Shown one piece after another: positions 41,742 to 51,671 of a DNA stretch of 64,000 bases. Made by a program: the position numbers and the translations under genes. The stretch covers positions 17,454 to 81,453 of the forward strand of contig JAOTSS010000001.1 of assembly GCA_029864805.1 (NCBI GenBank), in the 5' to 3' direction. The stretch comes from Candidatus Nitrosopumilus sp. GTDB lineage: Archaea > Thermoproteota > Nitrososphaeria > Nitrososphaerales > Nitrosopumilaceae. How positions within the stretch are numbered: the stretch's first letter is position 1; every line of letters starts with the position of its first letter. The notes under the pieces were generated by a model. It saw only the letters and a list, made by a program, of their open reading frames with translations. It had not been told where the DNA came from and made no database searches.

Positions 41742-43667
41742 TCAACCTAATTTTAGGATCTCATCTAACACATTAGGATTTTCTAGAGATGACAAATCTC
41801 CTAGATCACTTCCCAATAATTTTGATTTCAATAAACGACGCATTATTTTCCCTGTTCTGGTTTTTGGCAAATCCGATATTTGGAAAACAAATTTTGGCTT
41901 TGCAACTTTGCCAATTTTTTCAGATATATAGTTTGAAATTTCTGTTTCTATGTCCCTGTCAGATTTATCATGGGTGACACAAAAAATTACAATTGCCTCA
42001 CCTGTTATTTCATCAGGAATGGCAATGGATGCAGCATCAGAAATTTTTTTGTGTGAAATAACAGTTTGCTCAATTTCAGCAGTACTCATCCTATGGCCAG
42101 ATATGTTGATCACATCGTCAGTTCTGCCACGCATATACCATAAGTTGTCTTCATCAACAAAAACATAGTCTCCATGAAACCAGATGTTTTCAAATCTGGA
42201 CCAGTATGTTTCAATATATCTGTCATCATTATTCAATAATCCTCGAGTCATTGCTGGCCATGGTGATTTGATAACCAAATATCCATTTTGTTTTCTTACA
42301 GAGTTACCATCATCATCATAGACATCCAAATTCATTCCGGGAACAGGGATTCCCACGGTGGATGGTTTTAATTTCATTCCAGGAAACACAGACAACATTG
42401 CGCCACCGATTTCAGTTCCTCCAGACAAATTCATTATTGGGATTTTTTTATTACCTACTTTTTCAAACAGCCAATTCCATGAATCTTCATCAAGTGGTTC
42501 TCCAGTAGTTGGAATATTTTTGATGCTATCTAATGAATATAATTTTAAAGGCTCTACATTATTTTTCTTAAACAATCGTACTGCAGTTGGTGATATTCCA
42601 AAGATAGACACCTTATAATCCGATAAGATTTTCCAGATTCTATCTAATGTTGGAAAATTTAACGCGCCATCATAAATAACTGCGCTGGCTCCTACAATCA
42701 ACAATCCATAGACGTTCCATACCTGCCCAGTAATCCAACCAATGTCTGCAGGCCAGAATAAGATGTCATTTTGGTGAGTGTCTACCAGATATGCTGCTTG
42801 ATGTCCTGCAAAAACTGAAAACCCCCCATGGCTATGAACAACCCCTTTAGGATTACCAGTAGTTCCTGAAGTGTAAAGAATAAACAAAGGATCTTCTGAA
42901 TCCATTATTTCGGTATCAGATGAATCAGTTTGAGAAGACATCATGTTTTCAAATAACATAATTTTTTCAGATTTAAGATGAGCATCTATTCTCTTATAAG
43001 ACACAAGAATTATTTTTTCAACATCAGTGTTTTTTATTGCATTTTCCATTATTTCTTTTTGAGAAACGGGTTTTCCTTTTCTGTAAAACCCATCTGAAAT
43101 AAACAGAATTTTGGCTTTACAATCCTTTAGACGTATGTGTAATGACTGTGAACTGTATCCCGAAAAAATAGTGGTTTGAATTGCGCCAATCTTTGCCGCT
43201 GCCAGAATTGCTACTATTGCCTCTTCAATCATTGGAAGATAAATTGCAATCACATCCCCTTTTTTTACTCCAATTAATTTTAGAGCATTTGCAAGTTTTG
43301 ATACTTTAGAGTCTAATTCAGAATATGAAATTTTTGACGTATGACCATCTTCAGATACAAAATAATATGCAATTTTCTGTGGACATTGTTTTGCAAATTT
43401 TTCTACTGAAGACTTGTAAATGTTTGTCTTCCCATTTACAAACCATTTTGACCATGCAATACCTTTTGAAGCATCTAGAGTTTTTGTATAAGGTTCATCC
43501 CACACTATTCCGATATCTTTGTCAACTGATTTCCAAAACCAATCCAAATCATTTTTTGCTTTTTGAGATAATTCATCTAATGAAGATATGTCATGCTTTT
43601 GCATAAAACAAAAAATATTTGATTCTCTGATCTGTTTTTCATTTGGGATAAATTCAAAATTAGACAA
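41742..43667 (-). CDS. AMP-forming acyl-CoA synthetase (acetyl/acetoacetyl-CoA synthetase-like)
   Basis: The 641-residue protein has an N-terminal ACAS_N segment (DLDWFWKSVDKDIGIVWDEP), the P-loop-like FILYTSGTTGNPKGVVHSHG, and the adenylate region GGTEIGGAMLSVFPG. FHGDYVFVDEDNLWYMRGR follows, and the catalytic C-terminal lysine is in KTRTGKIMRRLL. It activates a carboxylic acid to its CoA ester. Acetate, propionate or acetoacetate are likely, but the carbon-fixation cycle itself uses ADP-forming enzymes in this group. Start TTG at 43665-43667. Confidence 0.87.
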   Translation of the reverse strand: MSNFEFIPNEKQIRESNIFCFMQKHDISSLDELSQKAKNDLDWFWKSVDKDIGIVWDEPYTKTLDASKGIAWSKWFVNGKTNIYKSSVEKFAKQCPQKIAYYFVSEDGHTSKISYSELDSKVSKLANALKLIGVKKGDVIAIYLPMIEEAIVAILAAAKIGAIQTTIFSGYSSQSLHIRLKDCKAKILFISDGFYRKGKPVSQKEIMENAIKNTDVEKIILVSYKRIDAHLKSEKIMLFENMMSSQTDSSDTEIMDSEDPLFILYTSGTTGNPKGVVHSHGGFSVFAGHQAAYLVDTHQNDILFWPADIGWITGQVWNVYGLLIVGASAVIYDGALNFPTLDRIWKILSDYKVSIFGISPTAVRLFKKNNVEPLKLYSLDSIKNIPTTGEPLDEDSWNWLFEKVGNKKIPIMNLSGGTEIGGAMLSVFPGMKLKPSTVGIPVPGMNLDVYDDDGNSVRKQNGYLVIKSPWPAMTRGLLNNDDRYIETYWSRFENIWFHGDYVFVDEDNLWYMRGRTDDVINISGHRMSTAEIEQTVISHKKISDAASIAIPDEITGEAIVIFCVTHDKSDRDIETEISNYISEKIGKVAKPKFVFQISDLPKTRTGKIMRRLLKSKLLGSDLGDLSSLENPNVLDEILKLG

Positions 43668-43712
43668 TACTCAATTCTTAAAAACCTAAAGAGAGTAAAA
43701 AGATTTTTAGAT

Positions 43713-43976
43713 TTATGATATATCTATTCCCAGACGTCTGGCACACGCAATTGCCGATTTTCCGTCATCCTCAGTGATCCCTGCTTTTAGAAATTTTTCC
43801 GTCCAACCAGTTTCAGCATTCATGGTGTTTTCTAGGTAGTATTCTCGTAAAATTCTGCCTATTTGTTCGTCTAACCTATGTCTGGTAGCATCATTCATGC
43901 CTTGTTGAAGAATCGATGCGTCAGAATTTGCAAGAATTTTGATAAATTCTATATCTTCTAAGGACAAATCAGTCAT
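43713..43976 (-). CDS. hypothetical protein at the end of the gat operon (87 aa)
   Basis: The helical protein reads MTDLSLEDIEFIKILANSDA, then TRHRLDEQIGRILREYYLEN and FLKAGITEDDGKSAIACARR. Its start overlaps the gatB stop by 4 nt (ATGA), so it is translationally coupled to the amidotransferase. No family is recognised. The tight coupling suggests a role with GatCAB, but no direct evidence exists. Confidence 0.7.
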   Translation of the reverse strand: MTDLSLEDIEFIKILANSDASILQQGMNDATRHRLDEQIGRILREYYLENTMNAETGWTEKFLKAGITEDDGKSAIACARRLGIDIS

Positions 43977-45382
43977 TGAATACCAATCTGTTTTTTCAAT
44001 AAATCTAACGTTAATTTGGGATCTGCTTTTCCTTTTGTTTTTTGCATGACTTTTCCTACTAAATAGTTAATTGTTTGAGGATTTGTTTTTGCTTGTTCAA
44101 CTGCCTGTGGTTCTTCAGAAATCACTTGCTGTATAATGTCAGATAGTTCTGCAGTGTCTGAGACATTTCCCAAATCCAATTCCGAAATAACTATTGATAA
44201 TTCTTTTCCTGTTTTTACTATTTCATACAATGCGTTTTTAGAAGAATTTCTGGAAATTTTTCCTGATTGAATAGACTCTGCTAATTCCCTCAAGTGAGTT
44301 GCAGTAAGTTTTGAGGAATCACGTTTCTCTCTTGTATCAACTAATCCCATCAAATCAGTGGTAATTATATTTGCAATCTCTTTAGCTGTTTTTTCAGTAT
44401 GAGCATCTTCAAATAAATCTGAATAAAATTTATCAGAGGACAATACATCTGCCACTTGAGATGGAATACTGTATTTTGAAACGTATCTTTCTTTTTTGGA
44501 ACTAATACTTTCAGGCATTTCTAATTTCAGTTGTTCTTGAATCTGAGATTCAATCTTTATCCAGGGAATGTCGCCTTCCAAAAAGTAACGATAGTCAAGT
44601 TCTTCTTCTTTGGAGCGTGCAGACACAGTAATTTTTCGTTTGTCATCCCAATGACGTGTTTCTTGAATGATGGGAATATATCTAGAACTCAGACTCTCTT
44701 GTCTAGTTATTTCAAAATGAACTGCTTTTTCTAAATCATGAAACGAACCAATGTTTTTAATTTCAACTTTTTTGCCTCCTTTAATCGAGACATTTGCATC
44801 TGCTCTCATTGCACCCTCTAAACTAGGATCAGACACACCCAAGTTTTCTAGCAAATCAGATAATATGTTTAGAAAATCTCGCACTTCTTTAGGGGTCTCA
44901 AAATCAGGCTCAGTGACAATCTCGACTAATGGTGTGCCTGCACGATTGTAATCTACCAAGGTGATTTGATTTTTAGATGAACTTCCTTCGTAAATCAGCC
45001 TTCCGGGATCCTCTTCTAATTGGATTCTGGTGATTCTGATTTTTTTGTTCCCCACCATAATAGAGCCAGGACCTCCAACGCTAGTATCACCATAAATATT
45101 GAGTTGAGTTATCTGAAAATTTTTTGGAAGATCAGGATAAAAATAATTTTTTCTAAAGAAAGCAATTTTTTCAGGAGTGGAGCAATTTAGTGCCATGGCA
45201 ATGATGGTAGCTTTCTTTACAGCTTCTTTATTCAATCTAGGTAAACTTCCAGGCAATCCCATACATATGGGGCAAATATTCTCATTGATTTCAAATTCTC
45301 TGTAATTGGCTTTACATGAACAAAATAATTTGCTTTGTAAATTAGTTAATTGACAGTGAATTTCTAAACCTATCATGGTCAT
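43973..45382 (-). CDS. gatB: Asp/Glu-tRNA amidotransferase subunit B
   Basis: The 469-residue subunit binds the mischarged tRNA and activates it with ATP. It has GLEIHCQLTNLQSKLFCSC, the zinc cysteines in FCSCKAN and ICPICMGLPGSLP, YFYPDLPKNFQITQ and EEDPGRLIYEG, plus a helical/YqeY tail (NYLVGKVMQKTKGKADPKLT). Start and stop overlap gatA and the downstream 87-residue gene by 4 nt each. Confidence 0.96.
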   Translation of the reverse strand: MTMIGLEIHCQLTNLQSKLFCSCKANYREFEINENICPICMGLPGSLPRLNKEAVKKATIIAMALNCSTPEKIAFFRKNYFYPDLPKNFQITQLNIYGDTSVGGPGSIMVGNKKIRITRIQLEEDPGRLIYEGSSSKNQITLVDYNRAGTPLVEIVTEPDFETPKEVRDFLNILSDLLENLGVSDPSLEGAMRADANVSIKGGKKVEIKNIGSFHDLEKAVHFEITRQESLSSRYIPIIQETRHWDDKRKITVSARSKEEELDYRYFLEGDIPWIKIESQIQEQLKLEMPESISSKKERYVSKYSIPSQVADVLSSDKFYSDLFEDAHTEKTAKEIANIITTDLMGLVDTREKRDSSKLTATHLRELAESIQSGKISRNSSKNALYEIVKTGKELSIVISELDLGNVSDTAELSDIIQQVISEEPQAVEQAKTNPQTINYLVGKVMQKTKGKADPKLTLDLLKKQIGIQ

Positions 45383-46824
45383 ATTGGAACCTCCGGTAAG
45401 CTAACAGTTTGTTCTAAAGCATATGCTGCTTGAAGTAATAATTTATCTTTGCCTGAATCTGCAAGAATCTGGATTCCAATTGGCAATCCGTTTGAATGTG
45501 AGAAAGGAATGGAGATTGCAGGTTTTCCTGTAAGGTTTGCAGTTACTGTATTGATGTCAACTAGGAATAATGAAATTGGATCGTTAATTTTTTCACCTAA
45601 CTTGAATGGAAGAACTGGCACTGTTGGTGCAATTAAAAGATCAAATTTCTCAAATGCCTCATTTACTTCTTTTGTAAGTTTACTTTTTACTTTTAATGCC
45701 TTTAGAAAATATTTTCCTGCATGACCTGCTGATGGAACAAATCCGCCAAGAATCATTCGTCTTTTAACCTCTGGACCAAAGTTGCGCCTTGCTTTTGAAA
45801 TATAGGAATTAAACTCATACCCCTCAACTGGAAAATCATAACCGTATCTTAGATTATCATATCTTGCAAGATTGCTTCCAGCCTCTGTTGCAGTAATAGT
45901 ATAGTATGCTGCTACTGAATATTTCACCATATCTAGAGATATCTCTTCACAGATGGCCCCCAAACCTTCAAACTTTGAAATGGCCTCTTTTGTTGCACTC
46001 AATACTGCAGGATCAATCCCTTCTCCAATCATCTCTTTGATTATGCCTATTTTCTTTCCTTCAATGCCTGAATTTATGCCTAAAAGATAGTCTTCATTGT
46101 TGTTTTCTATGGTGGTGTTATCCTTTGAATCTACTCCAGAAATTAGATTTAACATGAATGCTGTATCTTTTACAGTTCTAGTGAGAGGGCCGATTTGCTC
46201 GATACTATTGGCATATGAAATTAAGCCATATCTACTAATCAAACCATATGTTGGCTTGTAACCCACAGTTGAGCAAAAACTTGCAGGGTTCCTAACAGAA
46301 CCTCCTGTATCAGAACCAAGAGAAGCCACACATTCAAAAGCACTGACAGACACTGCACTACCGCCAGAGGATCCTCCTGGAACATACTCTAAATTCCAAG
46401 GATTTTTACTTGGACCAAATGCACTAAATTCAGTTGTAAGTCCCATTGCAAACTCATCCATGTTTACTTTTCCAACAAATATTGCATCTTGTTCTTTTAA
46501 TTTTGTGATGACTGTAGCATCATAAGGCGCAATAAAACTTTCAAGCATTTTTGATGCGCATGTGGTTTTGCTTTCTTTAATGCACAAATTGTCTTTAATC
46601 GAAATTGGCATTCCAAAACAATCACCTACCTTTTTGCCTGATTTTATTTTCTTATCTATTTCTCTTGCTTGATCAACTGCATTTTCATTAACTGATAAAA
46701 ATGCATGGAGTTTCTCATCCACACTGTGTATTCGTTCTAAAGTTTTTGCAACAAAATCTTCAGCAGAAATGTTCCCGTTTTTCACTTCCTGAACATAATC
46801 AAGAGCAGAGATTTTCAGATTCAT
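45379..46824 (-). CDS. gatA: Asp/Glu-tRNA amidotransferase subunit A
   Basis: The 481-residue amidase frees ammonia from glutamine for transfer to Asp-tRNA. The Ser-cisSer-Lys triad is visible: lysine in PISIKDNLCIKESKT, and the two serines in GGSSGGSAVSVSAFECVASL and GSDTGGSVRNPASFC. Length is normal. Overlaps of 4 nt on both sides show translational coupling with gatC and gatB. Confidence 0.97.
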   Translation of the reverse strand: MNLKISALDYVQEVKNGNISAEDFVAKTLERIHSVDEKLHAFLSVNENAVDQAREIDKKIKSGKKVGDCFGMPISIKDNLCIKESKTTCASKMLESFIAPYDATVITKLKEQDAIFVGKVNMDEFAMGLTTEFSAFGPSKNPWNLEYVPGGSSGGSAVSVSAFECVASLGSDTGGSVRNPASFCSTVGYKPTYGLISRYGLISYANSIEQIGPLTRTVKDTAFMLNLISGVDSKDNTTIENNNEDYLLGINSGIEGKKIGIIKEMIGEGIDPAVLSATKEAISKFEGLGAICEEISLDMVKYSVAAYYTITATEAGSNLARYDNLRYGYDFPVEGYEFNSYISKARRNFGPEVKRRMILGGFVPSAGHAGKYFLKALKVKSKLTKEVNEAFEKFDLLIAPTVPVLPFKLGEKINDPISLFLVDINTVTANLTGKPAISIPFSHSNGLPIGIQILADSGKDKLLLQAAYALEQTVSLPEVPI

Positions 46825-47090
46825 GAAGACATCTTTGGTGCGCGAACATATGTTCCCTTGTAGTGCTTTAATTTTTCAATTAGTTTTTGATTAAATGGAA
46901 TGTATTTGTCATCTCGTAAGTTTGAAATTGGAATTTCTTGCACAGAAATTTCTTCAGATTCAACACCAGCAGAATCTAAAATATCAAAATAATCAATCAT
47001 TGTATGAACTTTCTCAACATATTCTTTATGATCATCAACATCTATTTTCATTAGTTTTGAAACATGCTCTATTTCTTCTTCTGTAACCAT
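46821..47090 (-). CDS. gatC: Asp/Glu-tRNA amidotransferase subunit C
   Basis: The 89-residue protein wraps around GatA and GatB to hold them together. It has the typical start VTEEEIEHVSKLMKIDVDDH and the IDYFDILDSAGVE region, ending with RAPKMSS. It lies 9 nt behind aspS and overlaps gatA by 4 nt. Confidence 0.92.
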   Translation of the reverse strand: MVTEEEIEHVSKLMKIDVDDHKEYVEKVHTMIDYFDILDSAGVESEEISVQEIPISNLRDDKYIPFNQKLIEKLKHYKGTYVRAPKMSS

Positions 47091-47099
47091 TCAATACAC

Positions 47100-48410
47100 C
47101 TACGGTGTTAGTCTGTCAACATCTCTTGGATAAAATGTTACATCTCGAATATTCTCTGTGCCTGTAAGGGACATAATCAGACGCTCAAGGCCTATCCCAC
47201 AACCAGCGTGAGGAGGTACACCATAATCAAATGCACCTAGATGGTATTCAAAAGCATCTGTATTCATTCCCTTGTTCTTCATTCTTTCAGCCAGTTCATC
47301 ACGTTTTTCAATTCTTGTACTGCCTGATGATAATTCTAAATCTCCAAACATCAAATCAAAGGATTCAGAAACTTTGGGATTTGTTTTACTGTCCTTTACA
47401 TAGAAGGGTTTTGGTGCAAGAGGCCAATCTTTGATAAAATAGAATCCTTCTAAACCAATTTTTTTTAGATTTGAAGGGTATAGATCATCACCCCATTCTG
47501 TTTTTGCTCCTGCTTTTTGCATCCTGTCAATTAATTCATCATAAGAATATCTTGGAATTGTTTCAGGAATGGACGGCGTTATAAATTCCACATCAGGATT
47601 GTTCTTAACATAATTATTTACAGTTTGAATCGAAATCTTTATGATCTCTTCAATTCTATTCATCACGTCATTGTAGTCTACAAACGCCTCTTCCAAATCA
47701 ATAGATATTGCCTCTGCAAGATGTCGATTAGTTCTAGAGGGCTCTGCTCGAAAAATTGGCGCTATCTCAAATACTTTTTCAAAGCTCATCGTTAATTGTT
47801 CTTTATACAATTGTGGGCTCTGAGCTAAAAATGCTTCTTTGTTATAGTAAAATATTGGAAATAATGCAGCACCGCCTTCAGTAGCTGTTGCAATCATTTT
47901 AGGAGTGTTGATTTCAATGAATTTTTGTTTGGTAAAATAATCTCTAATAGATTCTAAAACTAAACTTCTGGCCTTGAAAATATGTTGCAGTATACTTCGT
48001 CTAAGATCAATCGGTCTCACTTCGAGTCTCGTGTCGATATTTTTGACGGTTTTTGCAGTTGGCTCAAAAGGAGGAATTTTTTCAACATTTGAGAAAACCC
48101 TAAGTTCTGTAGGAATTATCTCAAACCCTGAAGGAGCCTTTTCTGAAGATTTGACATTCCCCGTAATGGCAATAGAAGAATGTGCTTTTAGTGAAGAAAT
48201 AGCATCACGTATTTCATCAGGACAATCTCCTTTTTTGGCTACAATGAAAATGTCTCCGTTTTTATCACGAATTGTCGCAAAACTGATATTTCCATGCCCA
48301 CGAACTGTTAAAACCCAACCCATGACAGTTACTGTAGTTCCGTCCATAGACGAGTTAATATCATCAGAATAATGGGATCTGCGTAGAATTCCTAACTCTG
48401 TTTCAATCAT
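47100..48410 (-). CDS. aspS: aspartyl-tRNA synthetase (archaeal type, probably non-discriminating)
   Basis: The 436-residue class II synthetase has an N-terminal OB fold (VTVMGWVLTVRGHGNISFAT). Motif 1 lies around FTKQKFIEINTPKMIATATE, motif 2 at VFEIAPIFRAEPSRTNRHLA, and motif 3 is in HAGCGIGLERLIMSL. Being first in an operon with gatCAB suggests it also charges tRNA-Asn with aspartate, which GatCAB then amidates. The archaeal genus lacks a bacterial-type insertion domain, as seen here. Confidence 0.95.
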   Translation of the reverse strand: MIETELGILRRSHYSDDINSSMDGTTVTVMGWVLTVRGHGNISFATIRDKNGDIFIVAKKGDCPDEIRDAISSLKAHSSIAITGNVKSSEKAPSGFEIIPTELRVFSNVEKIPPFEPTAKTVKNIDTRLEVRPIDLRRSILQHIFKARSLVLESIRDYFTKQKFIEINTPKMIATATEGGAALFPIFYYNKEAFLAQSPQLYKEQLTMSFEKVFEIAPIFRAEPSRTNRHLAEAISIDLEEAFVDYNDVMNRIEEIIKISIQTVNNYVKNNPDVEFITPSIPETIPRYSYDELIDRMQKAGAKTEWGDDLYPSNLKKIGLEGFYFIKDWPLAPKPFYVKDSKTNPKVSESFDLMFGDLELSSGSTRIEKRDELAERMKNKGMNTDAFEYHLGAFDYGVPPHAGCGIGLERLIMSLTGTENIRDVTFYPRDVDRLTP

Positions 48411-48513
48411 AATTTACTATATTCCATATTTGATGGTGTAATTAATTTTTATACGCTAAAATGAATAATTTTCATAATGCTTATAGGCAGCAGGAATTTC
48501 ACAACAAAATAAG

Positions 48514-48699
48514 ATGAATATCCTGATGGGGCTAGTTATTGCAATGTTTATCATCACTGCAGTATATGTTGGGTATCATGCAATGCAGCAACCTGTGGAA
48601 GAGGCAGAGGGTCATAATATTGAATTGGACTTCCTAAATGAAAATTTGGGAATCATTCAAACATTCCAAAACACAGCAGTATTGAGAATGGTTGTCTGA
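48514..48699 (+). CDS. small single-pass membrane protein (61 aa)
   Basis: The protein has an N-terminal helix (NILMGLVIAMFIITAVYVGY) and an acidic outside part (QQPVEEAEGHNIELDFLNEN). It is divergent from aspS. No family is recognised; ATG at 48514. Confidence 0.6.
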   Translation: MNILMGLVIAMFIITAVYVGYHAMQQPVEEAEGHNIELDFLNENLGIIQTFQNTAVLRMVV

Positions 48700-48750
48700 T
48701 CTCTTTTAAATTAGATTTACATTAAATTACCATAATTTTTTAACAATTTC

Positions 48751-48960
48751 ATGGCTCTTACTAACAAAGAGAAAATGGTTGCAATTATTTCAAATGGCAT
48801 TGCTGTTTTTTCGCTTTTACAAGAAAGGGATGAGCTTCCTCAAAATACAACCATGTATGATTTTATTCTAAAAGTAGTTCCAGAAGATATCAAGACAGAG
48901 TTAAGTGTTGAACTGATAGACGAGGTATTCCATTACGTTACATCTGCACATAGTTCATAA
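48751..48960 (+). CDS. hypothetical small protein (69 aa)
   Basis: The helical protein reads MALTNKEKMVAIISNGIAVF, then SLLQERDELPQNTTMYDFIL and KVVPEDIKTELSVELIDEVF. No family is recognised. It precedes purP by 28 nt on the same strand. Confidence 0.6.
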   Translation: MALTNKEKMVAIISNGIAVFSLLQERDELPQNTTMYDFILKVVPEDIKTELSVELIDEVFHYVTSAHSS

Positions 48961-48988
48961 GGTACAAAATTAAATTGAAAAAATAGTA

Positions 48989-50014
48989 ATGGTCGCCATA
49001 GCAACCCTAGGATCTCATTGTGCATTACAGGTACTAAAAGGTGCCAAAGATGAGGGTCTCAAAACTATTCTTGTTTGTGAAAAGAAACGTGAAAAGCTAT
49101 ATCGAAGATTTCCATTCATTGACGAATTAATTCTAGTAGACACATTTAAAGAAATTTTGGGAGAACGATGCCAATCAATTTTAAAAGAAAATCAAGCTGT
49201 CTTGATTCCACATGGCACCCTTATTGCACAGATGAGTTCTGAGGAAATTGAATCTATCAAAACCCCCGTATTTGGAAACAAATGGATTCTAAGATGGGAG
49301 TCAGATAGAGAAATGAAAGAAAAGATGATGAGGGAAGCAAAACTTCCCGTACCAAGACCTGTTGCAGATGCTAAAGACATTGACAAACTAGTAATTGTCA
49401 AAAGACAAGGTGCTGCAGGTGGAAAAGGGTACTTCATGGCAGCAAATGAAGAAGATTACAATACAAAAAGGAATCAATTGATTCAAGACGGAGTAATTTC
49501 AAAAGATGAGACACTTTACATTCAAGAATATGCTGCAGGAGTATTGGCATATTTGCAATTTTTTTATTCTCCATTAAAAGGCGAATTGGAATTTTTCGGT
49601 GTTGATCAAAGACATGAATCAGACATTGAAGGTCTTGGCAGAATTCCCTCAGAACAACAACTAAAATCAAACAAGATTCCATCATTTAATGTAATCGGGA
49701 ATAGCCCTCTTGTTTTAAGAGAGTCTCTTTTAGAAGAAGTTTACAATATGGGGGAAAATTTTGTGGAAGCAGCAAAGAAAATGGTGTCTCCTGGAATGAA
49801 TGGTCCGTTTTGCATAGAAGGGGTTTATGATGAAAACGCAAAATTCACATCTTTTGAATTTTCGGCAAGAATTGTTGCAGGAACCAATATCTACATGGAT
49901 GGCTCTCCATATTATTCTCTGTTGTTTAATGAGTCAATGAGTATGGGTAGAAGAATTGCAAGGGAAGTAAAGATAGCTGCAGAGAATAACCAATTAGATA
50001 AGATTACAACATAA
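48989..50014 (+). CDS. purP: 5-formaminoimidazole-4-carboxamide ribonucleotide synthetase
   Basis: The 341-residue ATP-grasp enzyme uses formate and ATP for the penultimate step of archaeal purine synthesis. Seen are VAIATLGSHCALQVLKGAKD, the ATP loop VKRQGAAGGKGYFMAANEED, QEYAAGVLAYLQFFYSPLKG and FEFSARIVAGTNIYMDGSPY. Length matches PurP. With purK and purE at 28-29 kb it shows de novo purine synthesis. It is convergent with phnE across 40 nt. Confidence 0.94.
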   Translation: MVAIATLGSHCALQVLKGAKDEGLKTILVCEKKREKLYRRFPFIDELILVDTFKEILGERCQSILKENQAVLIPHGTLIAQMSSEEIESIKTPVFGNKWILRWESDREMKEKMMREAKLPVPRPVADAKDIDKLVIVKRQGAAGGKGYFMAANEEDYNTKRNQLIQDGVISKDETLYIQEYAAGVLAYLQFFYSPLKGELEFFGVDQRHESDIEGLGRIPSEQQLKSNKIPSFNVIGNSPLVLRESLLEEVYNMGENFVEAAKKMVSPGMNGPFCIEGVYDENAKFTSFEFSARIVAGTNIYMDGSPYYSLLFNESMSMGRRIAREVKIAAENNQLDKITT

Positions 50015-50054
50015 TAGAAAATTCTTTTTCATTTTTTCAAAGTTATTTCAAAAA

Positions 50055-50846
50055 TTATTTTACAGCAACTTCCATTCCATGTTGAGATTTTATTATGTAC
50101 TTGTCTCTAATCTTTACGCTGAACCAATCGATGATTAGCACGGTAACTAGCACAACAATCATGAAAACTGCTGCTTTTCCATACTCAAAGAATTTGATAT
50201 AATTGATAATATAGAATCCTATTCCACCTGCTCCCACAAGTCCCAATATGCTTGTTTGACGCACATTGTAATCAAACATGTAAAGCATTTGACTTAGAAG
50301 ATGGGATGCAGATTCTGGAATCACAACATAACGAATTAGCTGCAATTTTGAAACACCGATTGAACTGATTGCGTCCATGGGATCTGAGTCTATTGTCTCA
50401 ATTACCTCATATTGTAGTTTGGCAATGAATCCAACTGTATACATGATGATGGCCAAAACGCCTGCAAAAGGGCCTAATCCAACCATAATTACAAACAAAA
50501 GTGCCCAGAGAATTGAAGGGAATGTTCGTGTTGCTGCCAACAATGCCCGTATTGGGCCATAGACATACTTACTGTTGAGGTTTCGTGCGGCAAGCATACT
50601 GAGAGGTAACGCAATTGCAACCCCCACAATAGTTCCAATAAAAGCCATCTGTATTGTTTCAAACATTGCCCAAAGTGCAGTAGGGATATACTTTGGTTCA
50701 ACTTGAAGCATTTCATCTACCACTATTGCAAGATTGGGCAGTCCTTCTGCAAAGTCAATTGGGTTTGCATCCACATTGTATGACGCAACAACCAACAACG
50801 CAATAATTATTCCAATTATAATGTTATTTTTTGGAGTCATCAGCAT
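50055..50846 (-). CDS. phnE: phosphonate-type ABC transporter permease
   Basis: The 263-residue protein has about six membrane helices and the permease coupling loop (EVIETIDSDPMDAISSIGVS). FIGTIVGVAIALPLSMLAAR and SILGLVGAGGIGFYIINYIK match PhnE. It is the membrane channel of a PhnCDE importer. It overlaps phnC by 23 nt. The start may be the ATG at 50844-50846 or the next one two codons later. Confidence 0.9.
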   Translation of the reverse strand: MLMTPKNNIIIGIIIALLVVASYNVDANPIDFAEGLPNLAIVVDEMLQVEPKYIPTALWAMFETIQMAFIGTIVGVAIALPLSMLAARNLNSKYVYGPIRALLAATRTFPSILWALLFVIMVGLGPFAGVLAIIMYTVGFIAKLQYEVIETIDSDPMDAISSIGVSKLQLIRYVVIPESASHLLSQMLYMFDYNVRQTSILGLVGAGGIGFYIINYIKFFEYGKAAVFMIVVLVTVLIIDWFSVKIRDKYIIKSQHGMEVAVK

Positions 50847-51654
50847 ACATCTCCATTATTTCTTCATTGTTCATGTCCCCCGTTTGAAAATCAACTATGG
50901 TATCGCCCTCAACACCGATTTCTAGAATTTTCTGTCCTTCTTTGATCACTGCAACTCTATTTGCATATTCTAATGCAAGTTGGATGTCATGATGAACCAT
51001 GATTGCAGTAAGATTCATTCTTTTTTGAGCATCATTTATCAAATCCATAATTTCTCGTGAAGTAACATGATCTAATTCTGAGACAATTTCATCAGCTAAC
51101 AAGATTGTAGGTTTTTGCATTAATGCTCTGGCAATTGCCACACGTCTTTTTTCACCGCCACTTAGCATGTATGCTTTACGATTTTCTTTTCCGGATAATC
51201 CAACTTGAGAAATAATTTTCATTGCCTCTTTTTTTTCATGTTCGGGAAATTTATTTAGTAATGATTGGATTTTGTTTAGTCGTGGCAATGCACCAAGCAA
51301 AACATTTTCAAGAACCGTGATGTTTTTTACCAATCCAAGACTTTGAGGAATATAGCCAATTGTGTGCATCATTTTTTTGAATTTTTTGTCATTCATGTTT
51401 GGTGTGACATAATCGATTTTAATGGTACCTTTGCTTGGAATCATCATACCATTCATTAGTTTGAGCAAAGTGGATTTTCCTGAACCTGATTGACCAACTA
51501 TTGCATAATTTGTCCCTCTGTCAATTGAAAGATTAATTCCTGCAAGTGCAAAATTTTTAGAATCATAAGATGTAGAAACATTATTCATTTGAATAATTTT
51601 ATTTGTGGATATTAAGGAAAAAGAAAGGTTTTTGGTCATCTGAATTTGTTTCAT
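50824..51654 (-). CDS. phnC: phosphonate-type ABC transporter ATP-binding protein
   Basis: The 276-residue ATPase has Walker A GQSGSGKSTLLKLMNGMM, Q-loop IGYIPQSLGLVKNITVLENV, the signature YMLSGGEKRRVAIARALMQ, Walker B ILLADEIVSELD and the switch histidine in MVHHDIQLALEY. The N-terminal first 20 residues (MKQIQMTKNLSFSLI) are unusual, so a later start is possible. It lies 17 nt after phnD and overlaps phnE. Confidence 0.92.
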   Translation of the reverse strand: MKQIQMTKNLSFSLISTNKIIQMNNVSTSYDSKNFALAGINLSIDRGTNYAIVGQSGSGKSTLLKLMNGMMIPSKGTIKIDYVTPNMNDKKFKKMMHTIGYIPQSLGLVKNITVLENVLLGALPRLNKIQSLLNKFPEHEKKEAMKIISQVGLSGKENRKAYMLSGGEKRRVAIARALMQKPTILLADEIVSELDHVTSREIMDLINDAQKRMNLTAIMVHHDIQLALEYANRVAVIKEGQKILEIGVEGDTIVDFQTGDMNNEEIMEMYADDSKK

Positions 51655-51671
51655 TTCAAGATTTCCAGTTT

